Assembly: GCA_029257405.1 (NCBI GenBank)
Contig: JARIBO010000004.1
Coordinates: forward strand, 42,014-106,013
DNA length: 64,000 nucleotides
From: Caryophanales bacterium
GTDB taxonomy: Bacteria > Bacillota > Bacilli > Bacillales > Amphibacillaceae
Reading direction: 5' to 3'
The translations under genes were made by a program, and so were the position numbers. The notes below the pieces were generated by a model that worked only from the letters and a program-made list of their open reading frames with translations, did no database searches and was not told the origin of the DNA. Below, piece by piece: positions 12,316 to 20,231 of the stretch. Every line of letters begins with the position of its first letter. Positions within the stretch are counted from its first letter, which is position 1.

Positions 12316-13784
12316 TTAAATTAAATAATCTTACCGGTGGATATGATCAACATACGGTAATTAAAAATTTATCACTCCATGTTAAAGCACAAGACTTTTT
12401 TGGGATAATTGGACCAAATGGAAGCGGGAAGTCAACATTAGTTAAAATGATTAGTGGTATTTTACCGATTGATTCAGGTGAAATATTGATTCGTAATCAG
12501 TCCTTGAAACAATATAAAGCGAAAGAATTAGCACAAGAAATCGCTGTTTTAAGTCAACATAATACGCAATATTTTGCATTTACAGTAAGAGAAACTGTTG
12601 CGCTAGGTCGTTATGCATTTAAAACCGGTTTATTTCCAACAGAAACAAAGAAGGATTATGAAATCATCAATCGTGTGATGAAAGCTACTGGGATTGAAGA
12701 GTTTAGTGATTTAACACTTGAAGAATTATCAGGTGGAGAAAAACAACGCGTTCTCTTAGCACAAGCTCTTGCACAAGAGCCTAAAATACTTATTTTAGAT
12801 GAACCGACGAATCATTTAGATCTTGCTTACCAAAAAGAATTACTAGATTTGTTAAAAGATACCATCGAACGGGATAATCTAACGGTTATTGCTATTTTCC
12901 ATGATTTAAATATCGCTAGCCTTTATTGTGACCGGATAATGTTACTTAATCACGGTAAAGTTGTGGTTTGTGATACGCCTGAAACTGTTTTACAACCACA
13001 AAGAATTAATCAAATTTACCATACGGAAGTAGAGAAATTTGCTCATACAAAAATCGCTAAACCACAAGTGATGTTAATACCAAATGGAACAGTAAAAGAA
13101 ACGGATCATATTCAAGTAAATCAATCCTTTCTTACAATAAAAAAAGAACATATCGTGTTAAATGCTCCTGTTCCGCTTCGTACGATGTCATCAGGTGTGC
13201 TTAATTCTGGATTAGGTTGGTATGAAAACTTTATTAATCGGCATGTCGATGTTAAGTATAATGTAAGAGATTATAAACAAGACATGCGAATGTATTTAAA
13301 AAAATACAATTTAAAAGAATCAGAAACTGTCGCGATGATGACTGCAGCAAATTTAGAAAATGTAGGAATAGTTGAAGTTGAACTAGCTGAATTTACTTTA
13401 CTTGTTGTCGTTACAGTGGGAGTTAGAAATGCAGTTGACGCTTCATTAGGAAAAAGCCATGCATTTGAACTCACGCCTGGAACAATTAATACCTGGATGT
13501 TTATTAGTGCTGAATTAACAGAGGAAGCATTTCTACAAGCAATTGTAACAGCAACAGAAGCAAAAACAGTAGCGCTACGGGAATCAAAAGTTTTAGATCA
13601 ACAAACAAACACTTTAGCAACAGGCACGTCAACCGATAGTATTTTAGTAGCAGCAACACAAAAAGGCGCTAAATTAGAATTTGCTGGGCCTATTACTAAA
13701 TTAGGTTCACAAATTGGTGCCTTGGTTTACCAAGCGACGAATGAAGCATTAAAAAATTATTTAGAAAATAGGGAAAAAAAATGA
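12312..13784 (+). CDS. btuD-cbiZ: Fusion of B12 transporter ATPase (BtuD) and adenosylcobinamide amidohydrolase (CbiZ)
   Basis: Two domains in 490 residues. Residues 1-255 are an ABC ATPase: Walker A GPNGSGKS, Q-loop AVLSQ, signature LSGGEKQR, Walker B ILILDEP, and the switch histidine in AIFHDLN. Residues from about 290 are CbiZ, which cleaves the aminopropanol-nucleotide tail from adenosylcobinamide or pseudocobalamin to give adenosylcobyric acid: VTVGVRNAVDA, PGTINTWMFI, TATEAKTVAL and TGTSTDSILVA are its recognisable motifs. The same fusion is known from Bacillus (YvrA). It suggests imported corrinoids are dismantled and rebuilt with the preferred lower ligand by the downstream genes. Confidence 0.92.
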   Translation: MIKLNNLTGGYDQHTVIKNLSLHVKAQDFFGIIGPNGSGKSTLVKMISGILPIDSGEILIRNQSLKQYKAKELAQEIAVLSQHNTQYFAFTVRETVALGRYAFKTGLFPTETKKDYEIINRVMKATGIEEFSDLTLEELSGGEKQRVLLAQALAQEPKILILDEPTNHLDLAYQKELLDLLKDTIERDNLTVIAIFHDLNIASLYCDRIMLLNHGKVVVCDTPETVLQPQRINQIYHTEVEKFAHTKIAKPQVMLIPNGTVKETDHIQVNQSFLTIKKEHIVLNAPVPLRTMSSGVLNSGLGWYENFINRHVDVKYNVRDYKQDMRMYLKKYNLKESETVAMMTAANLENVGIVEVELAEFTLLVVVTVGVRNAVDASLGKSHAFELTPGTINTWMFISAELTEEAFLQAIVTATEAKTVALRESKVLDQQTNTLATGTSTDSILVAATQKGAKLEFAGPITKLGSQIGALVYQATNEALKNYLENREKK

Positions 13785-14731
13785 TTATTCAAAGTTTAGC
13801 TATTATGCTCGCATATTACATTGACCTTATAATTGGTGACCCACCTAAGTGGCCACATCCAGTTAAGTTTTTTGGACGATATATTAGTTTTTGTGAACGT
13901 CATTTTAATAAAAAATTATTAAAGCGTTTATCAGGCTTAATCAGTATACTTATATTAATTGTCTTTGTATTTTTAACAACCTTTTATTTACTAAAATATT
14001 TATATCAGGTGAATTTGTTTATCGGAATATTCGTTGAAACAATTTTAATTGCGACAACAATATCAGGGAAAGGTTTAAAACAAGCAGCAATGTTTGTTTA
14101 TAAACCATTGGAAGAAAACGATCTCCCACAAGCAAGAAAAAAATTATCTGAAATTGTTGGCCGTGACACAGATCACTTATCAGAAAAAGAAATTGTGCGA
14201 GGGACAATTGAAACTGTCGCTGAAAATACAACGGATGGAATCACAGCGCCTTTATTCTTCGCATTTATAGGTGGTGCTCCGCTTGCACTTGTTTACCGGG
14301 CAATTAATACGTGTGACTCTGTTGTCGGGCATAAAACGGAAGAATTACACGTTTTTGGTTGGGCATCTGCGAAGTTAGATGATCTTGTTAACTTTATTCC
14401 AGCACGTATCACAGGAATTTTAATGTTATTTACTGTTAGACCTTATGAAAGAAGTTTTAAAGCAACGTTTAAAGAATTATTTATAAATGCCAAAAAACAT
14501 AAAAGCCCAAATAGTGGTTGGAATGAAGCGGCCGTTGCGTTACTCTTAGGTGTTCAATTAGGCGGAATGAATACATATAAAGGAATAACGTCAAATGCGC
14601 CATTATTAGGTAAACCTTTAAAAGAGTTAGAAGCGGACGATATTATTAAAACTACTGAAATTATGATGCTTACAACAGGTCTATTTATTATTGGAGGCGT
14701 TCTGCTTGTCCTTACCTTTACATGGATCTAA
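13781..14731 (+). CDS. cbiB: Adenosylcobinamide-phosphate synthase (CbiB/CobD family)
   Basis: Integral membrane enzyme that attaches (R)-1-aminopropan-2-ol phosphate to adenosylcobyric acid. It has 316 residues. Family motifs are the N-terminal DLIIGDPPKWPHPVKFFGR, GRDTDHLSEKEIVRGTIETVAENTTDG and the loop DSVVGHKTEELHVFGWASAKLDDLVNFIPARIT. Several hydrophobic segments are visible (about 45-95, 155-180, 290-315). It overlaps the stop of the BtuD-CbiZ gene as ATGA. It uses the product of the upstream CbiZ domain and that of the next gene, CobD. Confidence 0.93.
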   Translation: MIIQSLAIMLAYYIDLIIGDPPKWPHPVKFFGRYISFCERHFNKKLLKRLSGLISILILIVFVFLTTFYLLKYLYQVNLFIGIFVETILIATTISGKGLKQAAMFVYKPLEENDLPQARKKLSEIVGRDTDHLSEKEIVRGTIETVAENTTDGITAPLFFAFIGGAPLALVYRAINTCDSVVGHKTEELHVFGWASAKLDDLVNFIPARITGILMLFTVRPYERSFKATFKELFINAKKHKSPNSGWNEAAVALLLGVQLGGMNTYKGITSNAPLLGKPLKELEADDIIKTTEIMMLTTGLFIIGGVLLVLTFTWI

Positions 14732-15779
14732 TCCTGATTATTTATATGATTATTTTAATTTAACAAAGCCTGAAAAAGTGATTGATTTTAGTGTTAATAC
14801 AAATCCTTTCGGGATGCCAAAACAATTAAGTGACAACTGGCTTCAATTATTAAGTAAAGTTGAAGATTATCCAGATCCCAAAAACAAACAACTCCTTGAA
14901 GCATTAAGTAAAAAATTAGCAATAAATCAGTCACATATTTTACTAGGGAACGGGGCTGCTGAATTAATTAGTTTACTCGGTTTTTATTTACGAAAGAAGT
15001 CTGTTTTAATTGTGCAACCGACATTTTCGGAATACGAACGAATGTGTAAAGTGCATGATTGTAAAATTACTTATTATACAGTTGAGCCTGAAGAAGCAAT
15101 ATGTTTAAAAAGATTTGAAAAATATGTAAAAACACAAAGTGCAGTCTTTTTTTGTAATCCGAATAATCCAACTGGAAAATATATTCGTAAAGCAGAACTT
15201 GAAAAAATGGCAGCAATTTGTGAAAAATATAACTGTTTGTTTATTGTTGATGAAGCTTTTTATGATTTTTTAAGTGATTATGATGAGAGTGTTGAGCTAC
15301 ACGTGAAATATCCTCAGATGATTTTTTTACGTTCACTGACAAAAATATATTCAATTGCCGGTTTACGTTTAGGCTATTTAGTTGCTGACCCAGGATTTAT
15401 TAACGAAATTAAAAAATATTTACCTCATTGGCATATTAATGCGATTGCGAGTGCGGCAGGTAGGCTTTGCTTATCAGAAGTAGATTTTGTTAAAGAAACG
15501 AGAGCAGATATTTTTAAAGAACGTCATTTTATGTACGAGGCTTTAAAAAAGTTATCATTTAAAGTTGTTAAAAGCGAAGTGAATTATTATTTAATTCACG
15601 ATCAATTAACAAATGAATTAAAGCCTTTATTCATTTATTTATTAAAGCAAGGCTTAGTCTTAAGGCATACGGTTAATTTTCCTGGTTTAGATGGTAAATG
15701 GTTAAGGATTGCTGTTAAGACAAAAGAGGAAAATAGAATTTTACTGGAGGCATTAACAAGATGGCGAGAAATCAATTGA
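14706..15779 (+). CDS. cobD: L-threonine-O-3-phosphate decarboxylase
   Basis: PLP enzyme of the class I/II aminotransferase fold that makes aminopropanol phosphate for CbiB. It has 357 residues from the preferred TTG at 14706, which has GGAGGCG at the right distance; TTG 14691 would overlap that site. Characteristic motifs are LHGSNPDYL and DFSVNTNPFG at the N-terminus, CNPNNPTGKY, VDEAFYDF, and SLTKIYSIAGLRLGY with the PLP lysine. The gene overlaps cbiB by 26 bases. It resembles histidinol-phosphate aminotransferases, but the operon context and the N-terminal motif support CobD. The required kinase that makes threonine phosphate (PduX type) is not in the window. Confidence 0.9.
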   Translation: MSLPLHGSNPDYLYDYFNLTKPEKVIDFSVNTNPFGMPKQLSDNWLQLLSKVEDYPDPKNKQLLEALSKKLAINQSHILLGNGAAELISLLGFYLRKKSVLIVQPTFSEYERMCKVHDCKITYYTVEPEEAICLKRFEKYVKTQSAVFFCNPNNPTGKYIRKAELEKMAAICEKYNCLFIVDEAFYDFLSDYDESVELHVKYPQMIFLRSLTKIYSIAGLRLGYLVADPGFINEIKKYLPHWHINAIASAAGRLCLSEVDFVKETRADIFKERHFMYEALKKLSFKVVKSEVNYYLIHDQLTNELKPLFIYLLKQGLVLRHTVNFPGLDGKWLRIAVKTKEENRILLEALTRWREIN

Positions 15780-16333
15780 TTTTTATTTCCGGTGGTGTCA
15801 GAAGTGGAAAAAGTTCTTTTGCTGAATTATATGCGTCTCAAATAGCAGAAAGTCATCATAAAGAATTATATTATTTAGCAACTTCAATTGGTTTTGATTA
15901 TGAAATGACGAAACGAATTGAAAAACACAAACTCACACGAAAAAATAGTAAGCAGGATTGGAAAACAATTGAAGCTTCAACCGACCTTGCGGGAGCCATC
16001 GAAGAAAAACATAAAGCGAGTGTTATCTTGCTTGACTGTTTAACAGTCTGGCTAAATAATGTATTTTACAATCAAGATATAACAGAAGAAACGACTGTAA
16101 ATAGTAATAAATGGTTTGAAGTAAAAGAGTATATGTTGAAGCAAATTGAAATACTAAACAACGAAATAGATACACTAATTATTGTTTCGAATGATATTTT
16201 TCATGATGAAATCAATCAAACATCTTATGTTAACTTATATAGCCAGATGCTTGGAGAAATTCATCAATTAATTGTTAGCAAAGCAAATCAAGCATTTGCC
16301 ATTGAATCAAGTATTCCTATTTTGATGAAATAA
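15761..16333 (+). CDS. cobU: Adenosylcobinamide kinase / guanylyltransferase
   Basis: Phosphorylates adenosylcobinamide and transfers GMP to it. It has 190 residues. The P-loop GGVRSGKSS, the RIEKHK motif containing the histidine that carries GMP in Salmonella CobU, and the Walker B VILLDCLTVWLNN are intact. The C-terminal motif that reads NEVGMGIVPE in Salmonella is replaced by NDIFHDEINQ, so one conserved part is lost. A second, smaller CobU-like gene at 17701 retains that motif but has lost the P-loop. The gene overlaps cobD by 19 bases, with GGAGGC inside cobD. Confidence 0.9.
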   Translation: MARNQLIFISGGVRSGKSSFAELYASQIAESHHKELYYLATSIGFDYEMTKRIEKHKLTRKNSKQDWKTIEASTDLAGAIEEKHKASVILLDCLTVWLNNVFYNQDITEETTVNSNKWFEVKEYMLKQIEILNNEIDTLIIVSNDIFHDEINQTSYVNLYSQMLGEIHQLIVSKANQAFAIESSIPILMK

Positions 16334-16349
16334 AGTAAGGAGTGATAAG

Positions 16350-17147
16350 TTGGCTAACGTTTGGCGTGGTTTTTTAATAAATTTACAATTTTTTACGATT
16401 ATTCCAATTCGTAAAGAAATTCAAATGACACAATCAAATTTACGAGGCATGCTTATTACACTCCCATTATTCGGATTGTTTATTGGAATGTTTTATGCGT
16501 TTACCTTAGCTGGATTAATTCATTTGACCTCATTATCTAACTTAGCCATTGCAATTCTTTTTTTGTTATTAATGGTTATTTTAACAGGGGGAATTCATGT
16601 TGATGGTTGGATAGACATGTCAGATGCATTATTTTCCTATCAAGATAAACAAAAACGACTTGAAATAATGGATGATCCTCGAGTAGGTGCATTCGGTGTA
16701 CTTGGCCTTCTTTTTTTAGTGATTGTTAAATTTTTATTTATTTATGAAGTCATTTCAACAGCTGAGCCTTACTTATTTATTTATATTGTATTTATTCCTT
16801 TTTTTAGTCGACTATTTACAGGTATTGGACTCGTTTTAATTAAACCTGCTAAAGAAAAGGGCTTAGCTTATTTATTTCATTCAACAGATTCTAATATTAT
16901 AAATTTATATTTAATTTATATTATCCCAATACTTATTATTTTAAGTATTTATAATTTGAAATACATGCTCGGATTTATCTTTTTACTTTGCTTGATTGGC
17001 ATACTCTATATCTTGTTCAAACGTTTTACTACAAGAGAATTTGGAGGTTTAACAGGTGATTTGTCAGGTGCAGGAATAGAAGGAGTCGAACTTATTTTAT
17101 GGTTTCTAATGTGGTTATTACATTATTACGTCATGGCCGGACTTTAG
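16350..17147 (+). CDS. cobS: Adenosylcobinamide-GDP ribazoletransferase (cobalamin synthase)
   Basis: Membrane enzyme joining adenosylcobinamide-GDP with alpha-ribazole or its phosphate to complete the nucleotide loop. It has 265 residues and begins with TTG behind AAGGAG. Family motifs are GGIHVDGWIDMSDALFS (with the metal-binding acidic residues), RLEIMDDPRVGAFGVLGL and GGLTGDLSGAGIEGVEL. About six hydrophobic segments span the protein. The 3' end overlaps cobC by 49 bases. Confidence 0.95.
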   Translation: MANVWRGFLINLQFFTIIPIRKEIQMTQSNLRGMLITLPLFGLFIGMFYAFTLAGLIHLTSLSNLAIAILFLLLMVILTGGIHVDGWIDMSDALFSYQDKQKRLEIMDDPRVGAFGVLGLLFLVIVKFLFIYEVISTAEPYLFIYIVFIPFFSRLFTGIGLVLIKPAKEKGLAYLFHSTDSNIINLYLIYIIPILIILSIYNLKYMLGFIFLLCLIGILYILFKRFTTREFGGLTGDLSGAGIEGVELILWFLMWLLHYYVMAGL

Positions 17148-17767
17148 ACAATGAAGCGTCACGTTATAGTGGTTGGATTAATTCTGAGTTAAGCAAAAAA
17201 GGTGTAGGTGAAATAAAGGTAATAAAAAAACAATACGACAGTAAAAATATATGCTTAAATGACGTTGATTACGTTTATACAAGTGATTTAATTCGAACAA
17301 TCCAAACGTCAGCACTTTTATTTGAAAATAAATACCCAACACGCGAACTAAAAAAATTAAGAGAAATGCATTTTGGTGATTTTGAAGGAAAAACATATGA
17401 AGAATTAAAGAATAATTATCACTATCAAAAATGGTTAAATCATTTATTTACCTATCAATTACCAAATGGAGAATCATTTAATCAATTTACTAATCGAGTT
17501 GATGTGGGTTTTAATCAAATAAAAAATGAAATAATTGAAAAAAACTTTAAACATGTTGTACTTGTTGTTCATGGTGGTGTGATTCGGTATTTATTAACGA
17601 AACTAACAACTGATTCACGTACTTTTTTTGATTGGGAAGTGCCTTTTGCAAAATGTTTTCAATTAATCAGTTCACAAACAGCTTTAAAGGAGGAAGATCC
17701 ATGCATGTCATTACAGGTGGTGCCTACAATGGAAAATGGGAATTCGCTAAACAATTTTACGATTTAA
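17099..17767 (+). CDS. cobC: Alpha-ribazole phosphatase (histidine phosphatase family)
   Basis: Removes the phosphate from alpha-ribazole-5'-phosphate or from cobalamin-5'-phosphate at the end of the pathway. It has 222 residues. The catalytic LLRHGRT motif is at residues 9-15 and the second histidine is in VVHGGVIRYLL. The acid/base glutamate lies in LREMHFGDFEGKTYEEL. As a phosphoglycerate mutase-like protein its substrate comes from context: it lies within the B12 operon, overlapping cobS and the next gene. The far 3' part (17701 onward) overlaps the CobU-like gene in another frame. Confidence 0.88.
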   Translation: MVSNVVITLLRHGRTLDNEASRYSGWINSELSKKGVGEIKVIKKQYDSKNICLNDVDYVYTSDLIRTIQTSALLFENKYPTRELKKLREMHFGDFEGKTYEELKNNYHYQKWLNHLFTYQLPNGESFNQFTNRVDVGFNQIKNEIIEKNFKHVVLVVHGGVIRYLLTKLTTDSRTFFDWEVPFAKCFQLISSQTALKEEDPCMSLQVVPTMENGNSLNNFTI

Positions 17768-18135
17768 GTAAAGAAGCTGAATTTATCATGTATTCAGGTT
17801 ATAATAATGATAAATTACCAGGTGATTTTACCGAAGTTAAAGTAGATTTTTTTATTATCCAAGGGATCGAGTTATATGTGAAAGGTTTTTTTAAAAACGA
17901 GGTATCTGTAAGAAGTCAAACAGAAGAATTTGTTCTAAACTGTTTAAACTGGCAAGAAGCAAACCCTAAGGGGAAATTAATTTTGATAGGTAATGATATA
18001 TCAAAAGGAGTTGTACCAGTAGAAAAAACAGACCGCGAGTGGCGAGATATGACAGGACTTATGTATCAAAGATTAGTTCAAGTAAGCGAAAGATATGATG
18101 TTATTTGGTATGGTATAAACAAACAATTAAAATAG
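17701..18135 (+). CDS. CobU-like protein with degenerate P-loop
   Basis: A 144-residue protein starting at ATG 17701 behind AAAGGAGGAAG. The N-terminus MHVITGGAYNGKWEFAK is recognisably the CobU P-loop region, but the serine/threonine after the lysine is tryptophan. The RI..HK GMP-histidine motif is not found and the middle is shortened. The C-terminal half is typical CobU: GNDISKGVVPVEKTDREWRDMTGLMYQRLVQV, ending WYGINKQLK. It overlaps the end of cobC by 67 bases. It may act together with the CobU at 15761, which lacks exactly this C-terminal motif, or be a corrinoid-binding remnant. The function is inferred from homology and context only. Confidence 0.75.
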   Translation: MHVITGGAYNGKWEFAKQFYDLSKEAEFIMYSGYNNDKLPGDFTEVKVDFFIIQGIELYVKGFFKNEVSVRSQTEEFVLNCLNWQEANPKGKLILIGNDISKGVVPVEKTDREWRDMTGLMYQRLVQVSERYDVIWYGINKQLK

Positions 18136-18146
18136 GAGGCGTTAAT

Positions 18147-18728
18147 ATGAAAATATATACACGTACAGGTGATAAAGGAAAAACAGGAATTATTGGTGGG
18201 CGCGTAGATAAAGATGATTTACGTGTAGAAGCTTATGGAACAGTGGATGAATTAAATAGCTTTGTTGCGTTAGCATCAACTGAATTAGATTTAAAACAAA
18301 ACGAAGATGTTGCAGAAGAATTGATTAAGATTCAACACGAGTTATTTGATTTAGGTGGTGATTTAGCGAGTGTTGTTGAAAAACGACCTGATAAAATGGA
18401 TTCAGAAATGATTACTTATTTAGAAGAGCAGATTGACCGCTATACAGAAGAAGCGCCAGATTTAGAAAGATTTATTCTAGCAGGAGGTTCAAAAGCAGCA
18501 GCAACACTCCATATAGCAAGAACAATTGCAAGACGTGCTGAACGCCAAGTTGTTTCTTTAATGAAACAAGATGAAACAACATCAGAACTTAGTTTACAAT
18601 ATCTCAATCGTTTATCAGATTACTTCTTTGCTGTAGCTAGAGTTGTTAATCACCGAGCGGGTATTAAAGATGTTGAATATGAAAGAAGCGCAGTTGTTTT
18701 TAGAGAAAGTCGTAAGGATAAAAAATAA
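18147..18728 (+). CDS. pduO: Cob(I)yrinic acid a,c-diamide adenosyltransferase, PduO type
   Basis: Transfers the adenosyl group of ATP to cob(I)alamin or other corrinoids, giving the coenzyme form that CbiZ, CbiB and CobU act on. It has 193 residues from ATG 18147 behind TAGGAGGCG. The ATP-binding N-terminus YTRTGDKGKTGIIGG, the AYGTVDELNSFV helix and the C-terminal RTIARRAERQVV and YLNRLSDYFFAVARVVN motifs are the PduO signature. It shares its last base with the start of cblT. Confidence 0.94.
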   Translation: MKIYTRTGDKGKTGIIGGRVDKDDLRVEAYGTVDELNSFVALASTELDLKQNEDVAEELIKIQHELFDLGGDLASVVEKRPDKMDSEMITYLEEQIDRYTEEAPDLERFILAGGSKAAATLHIARTIARRAERQVVSLMKQDETTSELSLQYLNRLSDYFFAVARVVNHRAGIKDVEYERSAVVFRESRKDKK

Positions 18729-19222
18729 TGATTGCAAAACGAATAAGTTTTCTAGCACTATTTGTCGCCTTGTCAGTCGTCGGTGGGATGTTAAAAATAC
18801 CTTCACCTGTTGGAAGCATTGCATTTGACTCTTTTCCAGCATTAATCGCAGCAGTTTGGTTAGGGAGAAATTCAGGTGCTATTGTTGGGGTTGTTGGTCA
18901 TTTAATGTCGGCTTTATTGGGTGGATTTATTTTAGGACCATTTCACTTTATGATAGCTATTGGTATGGGAATTGTTATCTGGATATTTGGTAATTTGTAT
19001 AAATCATTTCAACCAATTATTCCAAATATATTTTTTGTTATTGCTAATGGGTTTATTTTACCCTTGCCATTTATCTTCATCATGAGTTTTCCATTTTTCT
19101 TAAGTATCCTTCCGTCGCTTGTGATTGCAACGATTATTAACTTAGTGTTAGCATCATTATTAATTCCAAGATTTACACCATTTTTCAAAAACCAATTTGT
19201 CGAGCTACCAAAAGATGCTTAA
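18728..19222 (+). CDS. cblT: ECF transporter substrate-binding membrane protein, probably for alpha-ribazole (CblT)
   Basis: A 164-residue, very hydrophobic protein with five or six membrane segments. It has the ECF S-component appearance: a short charged N-terminus, SFLALFVALSVVGGMLKIP, and ALLGGFILGPFHFMIAIGMG. The substrate is inferred from the gene immediately downstream, which resembles alpha-ribazole kinase CblS. CblT and CblS are known as a pair in Listeria and Geobacillus that imports and phosphorylates alpha-ribazole, replacing CobT. No CobT gene is present here. The energising EcfA/EcfT subunits are not in the window and would be shared. Confidence 0.72.
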   Translation: MIAKRISFLALFVALSVVGGMLKIPSPVGSIAFDSFPALIAAVWLGRNSGAIVGVVGHLMSALLGGFILGPFHFMIAIGMGIVIWIFGNLYKSFQPIIPNIFFVIANGFILPLPFIFIMSFPFFLSILPSLVIATIINLVLASLLIPRFTPFFKNQFVELPKDA

Positions 19223-19925
19223 GTATAAATATGACGCGATAGAGATCCCGATTAATGATGAAGTAATAGTGATTGCAACGGATAACAGTGGATCAATCGG
19301 TATGAAAGTTCTAGATGATGTCGAAGTTAATTATGAAACGGTTAGTTATTATACGTTTAGAGTTGCCTATATGGAATGTGTCGCAGCAGGGGGAGAGCCA
19401 TTTGCTGTTGTACTACATAACTTCAATGATGAAACAGTCTGGAAAGAGTTAGTTAAAGGAATAAATAAAGGGTTAAAAGAAGTAGGTTTAGAAAAGCTAC
19501 CAATTACGGGGAGTACTGAGACGAACTTTACATTAAATCAATCTGCTTTAGGACTTGTCGTATTAGGTAAGAAAACAACCTTTCGACCGGCTAAAAAGTC
19601 TCATTCACTAGAACTTGCAATTATTGGTAAACCACTTGTAGGACAGTCTGTTATCGATGAAAAATCGAGTATAGCACCATTATCATTATTTAAAGAATTA
19701 GCAGAAAATTCAAGTGTTGATTTAATTTATCCAATAAGTTCAAAAGGAATTAAATACGAGATTACAAGACAAGTTAGTCAACCTATTACTTATCCTTCTG
19801 AATTAGATATTCATTCAAGTTCAGGGCCTGCAACAAGTTTTTTAATTGTTTATGATGCAGAAATAAGTGACTATATTAAGAAAAAAGCAGGCAAACATTT
19901 AAAAATGATTCGTGTCTTATCGTAA
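19215..19925 (+). CDS. cblS: Probable alpha-ribazole kinase (CblS), AIR synthase-like
   Basis: A 236-residue protein beginning MLKYKYDAIEIPINDE at ATG 19215, overlapping cblT by 8 bases; a TTG at 19197 is an alternative. The fold signature is that of PurM/AIR synthase-related kinases: VIATDNSGSIGMK, a segment MECVAAGGEPFAVVLHNF, and the glycine-rich ITGSTETNF. Family knowledge: CblS phosphorylates imported alpha-ribazole so CobS can use it. It is the last gene of the riboswitch-controlled operon; the next promoter begins 14 bases after the stop codon. I recognise the family from these motifs and its pairing with CblT rather than by alignment. Confidence 0.72.
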   Translation: MLKYKYDAIEIPINDEVIVIATDNSGSIGMKVLDDVEVNYETVSYYTFRVAYMECVAAGGEPFAVVLHNFNDETVWKELVKGINKGLKEVGLEKLPITGSTETNFTLNQSALGLVVLGKKTTFRPAKKSHSLELAIIGKPLVGQSVIDEKSSIAPLSLFKELAENSSVDLIYPISSKGIKYEITRQVSQPITYPSELDIHSSSGPATSFLIVYDAEISDYIKKKAGKHLKMIRVLS

Positions 19926-19938
19926 ATTGAAAGATAAC

Positions 19939-19967
19939 TTGACAAAAGAAAAGAAAAACATTATATT
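19939..19967 (+). promoter_or_regulatory. Promoter of proC leader
   Basis: TTGACA (19939-19944), 17-base spacer, TATATT (19962-19967), directly upstream of the proline T-box. Confidence 0.85.
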
Positions 19968-19984
19968 TTAAAGCAATATACTTA

Positions 19985-20206
19985 GATGACAGTGAAGAGA
20001 CAAGTAAATAATAAAAGAACAGAAAAGGATGCTTAAGCTGAGAAATCCTCTAAATTATTGAACCTAACTCTGAGTCGTTAGTTAATCCTAACCGCAAAAA
20101 CAATTGCGTTAAAAAAAGAAAGTGGACATTTATGTCAAACTAGGTGGTACCGCGGATTTTAACCTCATTTCCGTCCTTTATTAAGGATGTGTTATGGGGT
20201 TTTTTA
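19985..20206 (+). promoter_or_regulatory. Proline-specific T-box riboswitch leader of proC
   Basis: Stem I starts at GATGACAGTGAAGAGACAAG. The specifier loop reads GAA-CCT-AACTCTGAG, with the proline codon CCT at 20063-20065. The T-box core AGGTGGTACCGCGGA is at 20142-20156. The terminator has arms from AACCTCAT...CCGTCCTT to AAGGATG...ATGGGGTT, then T6 (20161-20204). Proline starvation, sensed as uncharged tRNA-Pro, should turn on proC. Confidence 0.95.
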
Positions 20207-20231
20207 TATGTATTTTAAGGGAGAGATCAAC

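Noticed and set aside
17099..18135. Frameshift joining cobC with the CobU-like gene
   Set aside because: Both genes have their own starts and ribosome binding sites. CobC has its full length, so the overlap is ordinary operon packing.
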